A stretch of DNA of 64,000 nucleotides from Actinobaculum sp. oral taxon 183 str. F0552. GTDB taxonomy: Bacteria; Actinomycetota; Actinomycetes; Actinomycetales; Actinomycetaceae. The stretch is taken from positions 35,269 to 99,268 of the forward strand of contig NZ_KE951461.1 in the NCBI RefSeq assembly GCF_000466165.1, read 5' to 3'. Shown in pieces: positions 54,703 to 63,937 of the stretch. Made by a program: the position numbers and the translations under genes. A model generated the notes under the pieces. It was not told where the DNA came from. It worked only from the letters and a program-made list of their open reading frames with translations, and did no database searches. Positions within the stretch are counted from its first letter, which is position 1. The number at the start of each line of letters is the position of its first letter.

Positions 54703-56049
54703 ATGGCCCGACTGTTTGGCACCGACGGCGTGCGAGGACTCGCGAACCGGGATCTGACCCCGCGCCTGGCGATGGACCTGGGGGATGCGGCCGCACGAGT
54801 CCTCGTCGGCGCCGGCGGCGGGCGAGCCCGCAGGCCGCGCGCGGTCGTCGCCCGCGACACGCGCCTGTCGGGCGCCATGCTCGCCCAGGCGGTCGCCGCG
54901 GGTCTCGCGGGGGCCGGCGTGGACGTCGAGGGCGTGGACGTGCTGCCGACCCCCGGCCTGGCCTATCTGACGGCCAGCCAGGACGTCGACCTGGGCGTCA
55001 TGATCTCCGCCTCCCACAATCCCATGCCCGACAACGGCATCAAATTCTTCGCCCGCGGAGGCTACAAACTCGAGGACTCCCTCGAAGACGGGATCGAATC
55101 CATCCTCGGCGGGCAGTGGCAGCGGCCCGTCGGCGAGGCCGTCGGGCGCATCGAGGACGCCGCGGAGATGTCCGGCGCCTACGTCGACCACCTGGTCGGC
55201 TCGATCGACGCATCCCTGGCCGGGCTGCGCATCGTCGTCGACTGCGCGAACGGCGCCACGAGCGACGTGGCGCCCGAAGCCCTGCGCCGGGCGGGGGCGG
55301 ACGTCGTCGTCATCAACGCGTCTCCCGACGGGATCAACATCAACGCCTCGTGCGGATCCACCCACCCCGAGCAGCTCCAGGCGGCGGTCGTGGCCTCCGG
55401 CGCCGACTTCGGCATGGCTTTCGACGGGGACGCCGACCGCTGCCTCGCCGTGGACGCCGAGGGCAGGCTCGTCGACGGCGACCAGATCATGGGGCTGCTG
55501 GCCATCGCGATGAAAGCCCGCGGCGAACTCGACTCCAACGCGCTCGTCGTCACCGTCATGTCCAACCTCGGCCTCATCCTGGCCATGCGGGAGGCGGGGA
55601 TCGCCACCGTCCAGACCGCCGTCGGCGACCGGTACGTGCTGGAGGCCATGCGCATGGGCGGCTACGTCCTGGGCGGCGAGCAGTCGGGGCACGTCATCAA
55701 CCTCAACCACGCGACCACGGGGGACGGCACGCTCACGGCCCTCCTCGTCGCCGCCGAGGTCGCCCGCACGGGCAGGACGCTCGCCGAACTCGCCGGGGTG
55801 GTCCGGCGGCTGCCGCAGACCCTCGTCAACGTCTCCGGGGTCGATCGCGCCGCCGCGTCGACCGACCCCCGGCTCGCAGACGCCGTGCACGCCGCAGAAG
55901 AGAGACTCGGCACTACCGGGCGGGTTCTTCTGCGCCCGTCGGGAACCGAACCACTCGTTCGTGTTATGGTCGAAGCCGCAACTCAGGACGAAGCCGACGC
56001 CATAGCCCACGAGTTGGCAGACGTTGTCAAGGAACGGCTCAGCCTGTGA
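54703..56049 (+). CDS. glmM: phosphoglucosamine mutase
   Basis: GlmM converts glucosamine 6-phosphate to glucosamine 1-phosphate for UDP-GlcNAc and peptidoglycan synthesis. The 448-residue protein has the phosphoserine loop ISASHNPMPDNGIKFF, the magnesium loop FDGDADRCLAVD, the substrate loop GGEQSGHVI and the phosphate-binding RPSGTEPLVRVMVE. The start lies behind GGAGAGGAATG. Its partner glmS is 2 kb downstream, with two genes between. Confidence 0.96.
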   Translation: MARLFGTDGVRGLANRDLTPRLAMDLGDAAARVLVGAGGGRARRPRAVVARDTRLSGAMLAQAVAAGLAGAGVDVEGVDVLPTPGLAYLTASQDVDLGVMISASHNPMPDNGIKFFARGGYKLEDSLEDGIESILGGQWQRPVGEAVGRIEDAAEMSGAYVDHLVGSIDASLAGLRIVVDCANGATSDVAPEALRRAGADVVVINASPDGININASCGSTHPEQLQAAVVASGADFGMAFDGDADRCLAVDAEGRLVDGDQIMGLLAIAMKARGELDSNALVVTVMSNLGLILAMREAGIATVQTAVGDRYVLEAMRMGGYVLGGEQSGHVINLNHATTGDGTLTALLVAAEVARTGRTLAELAGVVRRLPQTLVNVSGVDRAAASTDPRLADAVHAAEERLGTTGRVLLRPSGTEPLVRVMVEAATQDEADAIAHELADVVKERLSL

Positions 56050-56155
56050 CCTTCGGGCGTCGACACCGCGGCCGTCCGAGGGCCGGCTCGCGCGCAGACG
56101 CGGGCCGGGCGCATTGTTTGTTCGCATTGGTCGCGCGCTTGAAACGGAGAACGCT

Positions 56156-56878
56156 GTGGAAGCCTTCCTGGCGATAGAAGAATGGGTCGTGCGCATGGGC
56201 GCCTCGTACTGGGCGCTCGCATGCCTCCTCGTCTTCTGCATAATCGACGGCCTGCTCCCGATTCTGCCGTCCGAAACGCTCATCATCGCCCTGGCCGCCC
56301 TCATCCCCTTCGGAGACGGGCCGAACCTCATCCTCCTCATCGCCACCGGCGCCTTGGGAGCGCTCGTCGGCGACCAGTTCGCCTTCGCCGTCGGGCGGCG
56401 GTTCAACGTGGAGAGGACCCGGTTCTTCCAGCACGGAACGGGCAAGCGGGCCGCCGACGCCGCACGGCGGGGCCTGGCCCGGCGCGGCCCGATCTACATC
56501 CTGGCCGCCAGGTTCATACCCATCGGCCGGGTGGCCGTCAACCTCATCGCGGGCGCCACGCACTATCCGCGCCACCGCTTCATCCCGCTGACGATCATCT
56601 CGGGGCCGATCTGGGCCACGTACTCCGCCCTCATCGGGCTGCTCGCCGGCCACGTCCTGGAAGGCCACCCCCTCGTCTCGATGCTGATCGGAGTGGCGGG
56701 CGGAATCCTCCTCGGCTTCGCCATGAACTGGATGATCGAACGCTTCTTCTCCCCGAAGGACGCGCAGGACGACGCCGGCGGCGGGGGCGGCGAGAAGCGC
56801 GGAGACGGGCCGCACCGGGCCGGCGACGCATCGACGCCCGAGGGCACCGGCAGGCAAGAGGCCCCGGTCCAGGCGTAG
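56156..56878 (+). CDS. DedA-family membrane protein
   Basis: DedA proteins are flippase-like membrane proteins linked to lipid carrier recycling and membrane homeostasis. This 240-residue protein has hydrophobic segments separated by the family signatures LPILPSETLIIALAAL (acidic Glu in the re-entrant loop), GALVGDQFAFAVGRRF and the Arg-containing ARFIPIGRVAVNLIAG. GTG 56156 behind CGGAGA was chosen; upstream TTG codons are possible. The last 45 residues are Gly/Glu-rich and disordered. Confidence 0.85.
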   Translation: MEAFLAIEEWVVRMGASYWALACLLVFCIIDGLLPILPSETLIIALAALIPFGDGPNLILLIATGALGALVGDQFAFAVGRRFNVERTRFFQHGTGKRAADAARRGLARRGPIYILAARFIPIGRVAVNLIAGATHYPRHRFIPLTIISGPIWATYSALIGLLAGHVLEGHPLVSMLIGVAGGILLGFAMNWMIERFFSPKDAQDDAGGGGGEKRGDGPHRAGDASTPEGTGRQEAPVQA

Positions 56879-56990
56879 ACGGTTCGATCCGCGCTCGGAC
56901 GGCTCGGGCTCGCGTGAAGTCGAGCCCCTCGAATAGGTTCCTCTCCGCTATGGCCGCGCTCGGGCCCGTATGGGGTCTCCGGCACCTCGC

Positions 56991-57038
56991 GGTCCGGCAC
57001 CCGGCGGCTCCGAGCGCCGGTCCGCCGGGTGCCGGACC
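56991..57038. terminator. strong bidirectional hairpin
   Basis: A perfect 17-base-pair stem (GGTCCGGCACCCGGCGG and its complement) with a 14-base loop lies between the DedA gene and the convergent coaA, 20 bases after the coaA stop. It could terminate both. Confidence 0.8.
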
Positions 57039-57058
57039 CGTCCGGCGTCGGCGCCCGC

Positions 57059-58000
57059 TCAGAGCTTGCGCAGCAGCACCCGCTCGATGACGTGGTCGGG
57101 CCCCTTGCGCAGCACGATGTGGGCGCGCGAGCGCGTCGGGGCGATGTTCTCCAGGAGATTAGGGCGGTTGATCGCATTCCAGATGCCCGTGGCCCGCTCG
57201 ACGAGCTCGTCGACCGGCATGTCCGCGAACTGGTGGAAGTACGCGCCGGGCTGGTTGAAGGCCACGTCGCGGAGCTTGACGATCCGGTCCAGGTACCAGC
57301 TCATGATGTCCGCCTCGTCGGCGTCGACGTAGATCGACAGGTCGAAGAAGTCCGAGACCGCCAGCGGCTCGCTCGCCCCCGGCCTGGGCGGCTGGAGGAC
57401 GTTGAGCCCTTCGAGGATGAGGATGTCGGGGCGGTGGACCTCGATGTGCGCGTCGGGGACGATGTCGTAGGTGACATGGTCGTAGATGGGCGCGCGTACG
57501 CGGTTCCGGCCCCCCTTGACCGCCCTGAGGAAGTCGATGAGGGCGTGGCGGTCGTAGGACTCGGGGAATCCCTTGCGCTCCATGAGCCCGCGCCGCTCCA
57601 GCTCCGCGTTCGGATAGAGGAACCCGTCGGTCGTCACCAGCTCCACCCGCGGCGTCGCGGGCCAGCGACGCAGGAGCTCGCGCAGAAGGCGGGCCGTCGT
57701 CGACTTGCCGACCGCCACCGACCCGGCGATGCCGATGACGAAGGGGGTGCGGCCCTCCTTCAGCCCGAGGAACGCCGATGTCTTGGAGTGCAGAGCCCCG
57801 ACCTCGGCCGTGTACATCTGCAGGAGCGCCGACAGCGGACGGTAGACGGCGTCCGCCTGGCGCAGGTCGATGGGGTCTCCCAGGGCGGACAGGCGCCGGA
57901 TGTCGGAATGCGTCAGGGGCAGTGGCGTCGCCTGGGCCAGCGCGGCCCACTGGTCGTGGCTGAAGGTGACCACGTGCGACGACGGTGCGGATAGGTCCAT
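57059..58000 (-). CDS. coaA: pantothenate kinase, type I
   Basis: CoaA phosphorylates pantothenate, the first committed step of coenzyme A synthesis, and is feedback-inhibited by CoA. The 313-residue protein has the P-loop GSVAVGKST at 93-101, the Walker B-like VTTDGFLYPN and RKGFPESYD, YDIVPDAHIEV and the acceptor-pocket IYVDADEADIMSWYLDR. It is divergent from glmS with 60 bases between. Confidence 0.96.
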   Translation of the reverse strand: MDLSAPSSHVVTFSHDQWAALAQATPLPLTHSDIRRLSALGDPIDLRQADAVYRPLSALLQMYTAEVGALHSKTSAFLGLKEGRTPFVIGIAGSVAVGKSTTARLLRELLRRWPATPRVELVTTDGFLYPNAELERRGLMERKGFPESYDRHALIDFLRAVKGGRNRVRAPIYDHVTYDIVPDAHIEVHRPDILILEGLNVLQPPRPGASEPLAVSDFFDLSIYVDADEADIMSWYLDRIVKLRDVAFNQPGAYFHQFADMPVDELVERATGIWNAINRPNLLENIAPTRSRAHIVLRKGPDHVIERVLLRKL

Positions 58001-58048
58001 GGTGAACGAGTGTACGTGAGTCGCCGGACTTCGCTCAGACGGCGTGGT

Positions 58049-58060
58049 TAGACTGGCCCT
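58049..58060 (+). promoter_or_regulatory. -10 element placing glmS as leaderless
   Basis: TAGACT at 58049-58054 is a TANNNT-type -10. The glmS ATG begins seven bases after it, where transcription should start, and no purine-rich ribosome-binding site is present in GACTGGCCCT. A leaderless glmS mRNA is the simplest reading. No clear -35 was found. Confidence 0.5.
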
Positions 58061-59920
58061 ATGTGTGGAATCGTAGGATACGTTGGTTCAAGCGCGGCAG
58101 GCCCTCGCCCGCTTGACGTGATTCTCGAGGGCTTGGCCCTCCTCGAATACCGCGGGTACGACAGCGCGGGCGTCGCCGTCATCGGCGAGGAGGGGATGCG
58201 CACGGCCAAGAAGGCCGGGCGACTGGACAATCTGCGCTCCGCGTTGGAGGCCGCGCCGCTCCCGCCCGCCAAGGCGGCGATCGGCCACACCCGGTGGGCG
58301 ACCCACGGCGGTCCCACCGACGTCAACGCTCACCCCCATGTCAGCTTCGACGGCCGGGTGGCCGTCGTCCACAACGGGATCATCGAGAACTACCGGGAGC
58401 TCGCCGAACAGCTCGCCGGCCGGGGCATCAAGCTCGCCTCCGAGACCGACACCGAGATAGCCGCTCACCATCTGGCCCTCGAGCTGGAGAAGGACGGCGA
58501 CCTCCTGGCCGCTATGTGCCGCCTCGCCTCGCGCCTGGAGGGATCCTTCACGCTCGTCGGCGTCGACGGCGAGGACCCCGGGCAGATAGTGGCCGCCCGG
58601 CGCAACTCGCCGCTCGTCGTCGGCCTGGGGCGGGGGGAGAACTTCCTCGGCTCGGACGTGGCGGCCTTCGTCCGCTACACGGACCAGGCCCTGGAGCTCG
58701 GCCAGGACACGGTCGTCCGCATCACGCCCGAGGATGTCACGGTCGTCGACTTCGACGGCGCGCCCGCCCAAGGCAAGCGCTTCGAGGTCAACTGGGACGT
58801 CTCGGCGGCCGTCAAGGGCGGCTACGAGACCTTCATGGACAAGGAGATCCACGAGGAGCCGCGCGCCGTGGCCGAGACTCTGCGCGGCCGGACGGGCGAC
58901 GGCGGCCGGCTCCACCTCGACGAGCTGCGCATCGACGAGTCGGTGCTGCGCGCGGTCGACAAGATCATCGTGGTGGCCTGCGGAACCGCCGCCTACGCCG
59001 GGCACGTCGCCAAATACGCCATCGAGCACTGGTGCCGCATCCCCGTCGAGGTCGAGCTCGCCCACGAGTTCCGCTACCGCGACCCGGTCGTCAACGAGAA
59101 GACCCTCGTCGTGGCGATCTCCCAGTCGGGCGAGACGATGGACACCCTCATGGCCATCCGCCACGCGCGCGAACAGGGGTCGAAGGTGCTCGCGATCGTC
59201 AACACCCACGGATCGACCATCGCGCGCGAATCGGACGCCGTGCTCTACACCCACGCCGGGCCCGAGGTGGCCGTCGCCTCCACGAAGGCCTTCATCGCCC
59301 AGATCGCGGCCTGCTATCTTCTGGGCCTGTACCTGGCCGAGCTGCGCGGCAACAAGTACGTCGACGAAGTCGCCACCTACCTGGACGAGCTGGGAAGGAT
59401 GCCTGACCGCATCTCCCAGGTCCTCACCTCCGAGGAGGAGGTGCGCGACCTCGCCCGCTCGATGGCCGACGTCACCTCGGTGCTCTTTCTGGGCCGCCAC
59501 GTCGGATTCCCAGTCGCTCTGGAGGGCGCGCTCAAACTCAAGGAGCTCGCCTACATCCATGCGGAGGGCTTCGCGGCCGGCGAGCTCAAGCACGGGCCGA
59601 TCGCCCTGATCGAGGAGGGCCTCCCCGTCTTCTTCATCGTGCCCACCCCGCGCCGCCCCCTCCTGCACGCCAAGGTCATCTCCAACCTCCAGGAGGTCCG
59701 CGCCCGCGGCGCCCGCACGATCGTCATCGCCGAGGAGGGCGACGGGGAGGTCCTCACCCACGCCAGCCGCGTCTTCTGGGTCCCCCGCACGACCCCGACC
59801 CTGATGATGCCGCTCGTGACGGTCATACCGCTGCAGATCTTCGCCTGCGAACTGGCCAAGGTCAAAGGCTACGACGTGGACAAGCCGCGCAACCTCGCCA
59901 AGTCGGTCACGGTCGAATGA
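58061..59920 (+). CDS. glmS: glutamine-fructose-6-phosphate aminotransferase
   Basis: GlmS makes glucosamine 6-phosphate from fructose 6-phosphate and glutamine, feeding GlmM. The 619-residue protein begins MCGIVGYVG, with Cys2 as the glutaminase nucleophile exposed after Met removal; GHTRWATHGGPT and NGIIENY follow. Two SIS sugar-isomerase domains span about 300-440 and 470-610 (ISQSGETMDTLMA; ELKHGPIALIEE) and the end is DKPRNLAKSVTVE. No glmS ribozyme leader is present. nnr follows after 13 bases. Confidence 0.97.
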   Translation: MCGIVGYVGSSAAGPRPLDVILEGLALLEYRGYDSAGVAVIGEEGMRTAKKAGRLDNLRSALEAAPLPPAKAAIGHTRWATHGGPTDVNAHPHVSFDGRVAVVHNGIIENYRELAEQLAGRGIKLASETDTEIAAHHLALELEKDGDLLAAMCRLASRLEGSFTLVGVDGEDPGQIVAARRNSPLVVGLGRGENFLGSDVAAFVRYTDQALELGQDTVVRITPEDVTVVDFDGAPAQGKRFEVNWDVSAAVKGGYETFMDKEIHEEPRAVAETLRGRTGDGGRLHLDELRIDESVLRAVDKIIVVACGTAAYAGHVAKYAIEHWCRIPVEVELAHEFRYRDPVVNEKTLVVAISQSGETMDTLMAIRHAREQGSKVLAIVNTHGSTIARESDAVLYTHAGPEVAVASTKAFIAQIAACYLLGLYLAELRGNKYVDEVATYLDELGRMPDRISQVLTSEEEVRDLARSMADVTSVLFLGRHVGFPVALEGALKLKELAYIHAEGFAAGELKHGPIALIEEGLPVFFIVPTPRRPLLHAKVISNLQEVRARGARTIVIAEEGDGEVLTHASRVFWVPRTTPTLMMPLVTVIPLQIFACELAKVKGYDVDKPRNLAKSVTVE

Positions 59921-59933
59921 CGGAGGACAGCCG

Positions 59934-61355
59934 ATGATCAAGGCCTACCGCGCCGCCGACGTCCGCGCCGCCGAAGCCCCTCTCCTGGCGGCCGGCGAGC
60001 CTCTCATGGAGAGGGCGTCCGGGGCGCTGGCGCTCGCGACGATCCGCGAAGTGAGCGCCAGCGGGCGGCCCGTCTACGGATGCCGTGTCTTCGTCCTGGC
60101 GGGCGGCGGCGACAACGGAGGCGACGCCCTCTACGCGGCCGCCCGCCTGGCCGCCCGCGGCATGTCCGTCAAGGCCTTCGTCCCGGGCCGCGCCCACGAA
60201 GGGGGCCTCGCCGCGGCCCTGAGAGCCGGAGTGCGCCTGGCCGAGCTCGACGAGGCCCGCCGGGCCGACGTGTGGATCGACGGGCTCGTCGGGATCGGGG
60301 CGCGCGGCCCGCTGCGCGAGCCCCTCGCCTCGCACGTGCGCGCCCTGTCGGGCATGCGCAGCGGACAGCGCGTGGTCGCCGTGGACGTCCCCTCGGGCAT
60401 CGGGGCCGACGACGGCACCGTCCCCGGCCCCGTCCTGGACTGCGACCTCACCGTGACCATGGGCGCGCCCAAACCGGGGCTCTACCTGGAGCCCGCGCGC
60501 AGACACGCGGGACGCGTCGAAGTCGCCGACATCGGCCTCTCGCTCGGCGAGCCCGCCCTCGTCAGCCTCCAGGAGGAGGACGCGCGCGGCATGTGGCCGG
60601 TTCCCGGCCCCGACTCGCACAAGTACACCCGCGGAGTGCTCGGGGTCATGGCCGGCTCCCGGCGCTACCCCGGCGCCGGGTTCCTGTGCGCGGACGCCGC
60701 CCTGGCCGCCGGCCCGGGAATGGTCCGATACGCCGGGCCGCGCGACCTCGCCGACCGTGTGGCGGCGCGCCATCCCGAATGCGTTCTGGGCGAGGGGCGG
60801 GTCGACGCATGGGTCATCGGACCGGGAGTGGACATGGACGACGAGCGCGCCGCGTCCGAGGCGGCCAGGCGGCTGCAGCTGGCCGCCGCCGAGTCGCTGC
60901 CCGTCGTTCTCGACGCCGGGGCGATCGCCCTGGCCGCCACCGCCGAATGCGACGAGCGCGTCGTCCTCACCCCGCACGCCGGGGAGCTCGCGAATCTCCT
61001 CACGTCGCTGGGGGAGGCGGTCTCCCGGCGGGAGATCGAGGCGGTGCCCGCCCGGGCCGCCCGTCTGGCGGCGGCCGCCACCGGCGCGACGGTGCTCCTG
61101 AAGGGCCCGGTCGACGTCGCCTGCACGGCCGACGGACCGCTCTACGCGCAGTCCGGCCCCGCGTGGCGCGCCACCGCCGGAGCGGGCGACGTCCTCGCGG
61201 GCCTGCTGGGCGCCGTCCTCGCCCAAGGGATCGCCCCCCTCCCGGCCGCCGCCCTGGCCGCCTTCGTCCACGGGCGGGCGTGCCCCCGCCGTCCCGTCCG
61301 CGCGGGCGACATCGCGGCGGCCGTCGCGCCCACTCTGGCAGACTTGACTCTGTGA
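59934..61355 (+). CDS. nnr: bifunctional NAD(P)H-hydrate epimerase and dehydratase
   Basis: This 473-residue enzyme repairs hydrated NAD(P)H. The N-terminal YjeF-type epimerase half (1-205) has VLAGGGDNGGDALYAAARL and VAVDVPSGIGADDG. The C-terminal ribokinase-like half (from about 215), which dehydrates S-NAD(P)HX using ADP, has GVLGVMAGSRRYPGAG, LTPHAGELANLL and AGAGDVLAGLLGAVLAQG. Its stop overlaps the alr start by four bases (GTGA). Confidence 0.94.
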   Translation: MIKAYRAADVRAAEAPLLAAGEPLMERASGALALATIREVSASGRPVYGCRVFVLAGGGDNGGDALYAAARLAARGMSVKAFVPGRAHEGGLAAALRAGVRLAELDEARRADVWIDGLVGIGARGPLREPLASHVRALSGMRSGQRVVAVDVPSGIGADDGTVPGPVLDCDLTVTMGAPKPGLYLEPARRHAGRVEVADIGLSLGEPALVSLQEEDARGMWPVPGPDSHKYTRGVLGVMAGSRRYPGAGFLCADAALAAGPGMVRYAGPRDLADRVAARHPECVLGEGRVDAWVIGPGVDMDDERAASEAARRLQLAAAESLPVVLDAGAIALAATAECDERVVLTPHAGELANLLTSLGEAVSRREIEAVPARAARLAAAATGATVLLKGPVDVACTADGPLYAQSGPAWRATAGAGDVLAGLLGAVLAQGIAPLPAAALAAFVHGRACPRRPVRAGDIAAAVAPTLADLTL

Positions 61356-62470
61356 TCCCATACCCCGCTCGAGCCCGAATAGACCTGACCGCCATTGGCG
61401 ACAACCTCGCGCGCGTGCGCGAGGTTGTCGGCGACCGCGCCGTCCTCGCCGTCGTCAAGGCCGACGCCTACGGGCACGGCCGCGGACCCGTGGCCGCGGC
61501 CGCCCTGGAGAAGGCCGACTACCTCGGCGTCGCCCAGGTCGGCGAAGCCCTCCGGCTGCGCGCCGAGGTCGGCCCGGGCCCGCGCATCCTCGCCTGGATC
61601 TACGCCCCCGGATACGACCTGGGCGAGGCGCTCGCAGCGGACGTCGACCTGTCCGTCGGCGCCTTCTGGGCGATCGAGGCGATCCGCCGGGCGACGTCCC
61701 TCACCGGCGTCCAGGCGCGCCTCCATCTCAAAGTGGACACGGGGATGGCCCGAGGCGGCTTCGACCCGGCCGATCTGCCCGCCGCCGCCGCCCGGCTGCG
61801 CGAGCTGGAAGCCGAAGGGCGGGTGGCCGTCATCGGGCTGTGGAGCCACCTCGCCCGAGCAGACGAGCCGGACTGCGGGCAAACCGAGAGGCAGATCGCG
61901 GTCTTCGAGGAGGCCCGGGCCGCGGCCAGCAGGGCCGGACTGACCCCGCAGCTGTGCCATCTGGCGGCCTCCGGAGGCGCCTTCTGGCATCCGGCCGCGC
62001 GATACGACATGGTCCGGCCCGGCATCGCCATGTACGGCCTGTCGCCCAACCCCGCCGTCGCCACGGCGCAGGCCATGGGCCTGCGCCCGGCCATGACCCT
62101 GTCCGCCGACCTCATCGTCGACCGGGACGTCCCCGAGAACACAGGGATCTCCTACGGCCACACCGACGTGACGGCGGCGCCCGCCCGCCTGGGCGTCGTC
62201 CCGCTCGGATACGCCGACGGAATACCGCGGGCGGCGTCGAACCGGGGCCCTCTCGTCGTCGGCGGGATGCGCACGAGGATCCGCGGCCGGGTGTGCATGG
62301 ACCAGTTCGTCACCGAGATCCCCCGCGCCTGCCAGGCGGGCGACACCGCCTACCTCTTCGGCGGCGGCGACCTGCCGACGGCCGACGACTGGGCCGAGGC
62401 TGCGCAGACGATCGGGTACGAGATCGTCTCGCGTCTTGGGGCGCGTGTCCCCCGCAGCTATCATGGGTGA
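61352..62470 (+). CDS. alr: alanine racemase
   Basis: Alanine racemase makes D-alanine for peptidoglycan. The 372-residue PLP enzyme starts at GTG 61352. The PLP lysine is Lys36 in VVKADAYGHG and the second catalytic base is Tyr268 in NTGISYGHTD; RVCMDQFV contains the conserved substrate-site Met-Asp. It is translationally coupled to nnr and followed closely by tsaE, a standard actinobacterial order. Confidence 0.96.
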   Translation: MIPYPARARIDLTAIGDNLARVREVVGDRAVLAVVKADAYGHGRGPVAAAALEKADYLGVAQVGEALRLRAEVGPGPRILAWIYAPGYDLGEALAADVDLSVGAFWAIEAIRRATSLTGVQARLHLKVDTGMARGGFDPADLPAAAARLRELEAEGRVAVIGLWSHLARADEPDCGQTERQIAVFEEARAAASRAGLTPQLCHLAASGGAFWHPAARYDMVRPGIAMYGLSPNPAVATAQAMGLRPAMTLSADLIVDRDVPENTGISYGHTDVTAAPARLGVVPLGYADGIPRAASNRGPLVVGGMRTRIRGRVCMDQFVTEIPRACQAGDTAYLFGGGDLPTADDWAEAAQTIGYEIVSRLGARVPRSYHG

Positions 62471-62474
62471 CGAT

Positions 62475-62999
62475 ATGGACACGGCTATGGACATCACCAT
62501 TCGCGAAGCGGATGGCATGCGCGAGTTCGGGGCGAGGCTCGGCGCACTGCTCCTCGAAGGGGATCTGGTCGTCCTCGACGGCCCCCTCGGCGCGGGCAAG
62601 ACGACCCTCACGCAGGGGATCGCCGAGGGAATGGGGGTTCGCGGACGCGTCACCTCGCCCACCTTCACCATCGCCCGGGTGCACCCCGCGCTCGGCGCCG
62701 GGCCCGACCTCGTCCACGTCGACGCCTACAGGATCGGCGCCCTGGAGGAGGTCGACGCGCTCGACCTCGACGCGTCCGCCGACACATCGGCGACGGTCGT
62801 CGAATGGGGGGCGGGCAAGGTCGAAGCCCTCGCCCCTGACCGCCTGACCGTGCGCATCGCCCGCCCGGAGGGCGGCGGGCAGGGGGCCGACGACCTCTTC
62901 GGGGACTCTCCGCGCGACGTGTCCGTCTCGGCTTCCGGGCCGCGGTCGCGGAGCATCGTCGAATCCCTGAGGGCGGCGGTCTCCGAGGGAGACGAATGA
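62475..62999 (+). CDS. tsaE: tRNA threonylcarbamoyladenosine synthesis ATPase
   Basis: TsaE is the ATPase that works with TsaB and TsaD to make t6A at position 37 of tRNAs. The 174-residue reading has the P-loop GPLGAGKTT at 36-44, SPTFTI, and HVDAYRIGALEEVDALDLD. ATG 62475, behind GGGTGA, is preferred; ATG 62463 and ATG 62487 are alternatives. The C terminus after about 125 is variable. It overlaps the next gene by four bases. Confidence 0.92.
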   Translation: MDTAMDITIREADGMREFGARLGALLLEGDLVVLDGPLGAGKTTLTQGIAEGMGVRGRVTSPTFTIARVHPALGAGPDLVHVDAYRIGALEEVDALDLDASADTSATVVEWGAGKVEALAPDRLTVRIARPEGGGQGADDLFGDSPRDVSVSASGPRSRSIVESLRAAVSEGDE

Positions 63000-63937
63000 G
63001 GCGTCGTGGACTGCGCGGCCTGTGCGCCGCCATAGCTCTGTGCCTGGCGGGGGGCGCGAACGTCGCCCAGGCCTCCGTCGGCGCATTGCCGAGCGAGACT
63101 CAGGCGACGTCCAGCCCCGACGGCGCCGGGACGGCCCCCGCGGGCCAGGCCGAGGCCCACGAGTGGTTCGCGGGCGAGGGGACGGCCTACGTCCGCAAGA
63201 AGGCCGCCGAGGTGTTCAAGGGCGCCGACTACGCCGAAGCCTCCGCCTTCCACCTCGGCACTCCGGTCAACGCGAGGGTCTTCGAGAAGGCTGGCGCGGG
63301 AGGCGAGCCGAAGGTCGCGGCGTCGGGCTACTGGGTCGCCCCCCTGTACAGGGACGTGGAGCCGGTCGGCACCCTGGCGGTCGAGCTGGTCGGCGGTAAG
63401 GCGGGGAAGGCGGTCATCACCGACGTCCCCGACTTCGCCAAGGACGTCGCCAACCTCGACGCCGCAACGGCGGTCGTCGTCGATCCGGAGACGAAGGGGT
63501 GGTATCTGGTCACCGAATCGCGGCAGGTCAGCCCTCTCGACCGGCGTGCCCGCCAGGTCCTGGCCGGGACGGTCTCGCTCAGGGACTTCGAGACCGTCCG
63601 GCAAACCCTCCGCAAGTCGAGCGGGAAGCCGGGCCAGACCACGACCGGCCCGGTCGAGGACGAAACCGAGCGCCGCGGGTTCTCGCGCGCCCTCCTTCTG
63701 GGGATCATGGTCCTGCTGTTGCTGGCGGGCGTCGCGGTGTGGCTGCGCCACGACGCCGCGAGGCGGGAGAAGGCCGACGGCGACGACGCCGCGAAGGGCG
63801 ATCCGCCCTCCGGGCGCGACGCCGGCCCCCGGACGATCCTCACCGAGACCGGGGAGATGGTCCGCGTCTACGAGCGCCCGACGAGGGGCGCCAGGAAAGA
63901 GGCGGAAGAGACGGAAGGGGATGCGAAGGGCCCATGA
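62996..63937 (+). CDS. unknown secreted, membrane-anchored protein
   Basis: This 313-residue protein was not recognised. It has a signal peptide (1-26, ending NVAQA), an extracytoplasmic domain of about 170 residues (SGYWVAPLYRDVEPVGTLAV; TAVVVDPETKGWYLVTES), a single TM helix at 231-250 and a charged cytoplasmic tail of about 60 residues. Its start overlaps the tsaE stop and its stop overlaps the tsaB start, each by four bases, so it is translated as part of the t6A gene run although its topology argues against a direct role in tRNA modification. Confidence 0.75.
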   Translation: MRRRGLRGLCAAIALCLAGGANVAQASVGALPSETQATSSPDGAGTAPAGQAEAHEWFAGEGTAYVRKKAAEVFKGADYAEASAFHLGTPVNARVFEKAGAGGEPKVAASGYWVAPLYRDVEPVGTLAVELVGGKAGKAVITDVPDFAKDVANLDAATAVVVDPETKGWYLVTESRQVSPLDRRARQVLAGTVSLRDFETVRQTLRKSSGKPGQTTTGPVEDETERRGFSRALLLGIMVLLLLAGVAVWLRHDAARREKADGDDAAKGDPPSGRDAGPRTILTETGEMVRVYERPTRGARKEAEETEGDAKGP

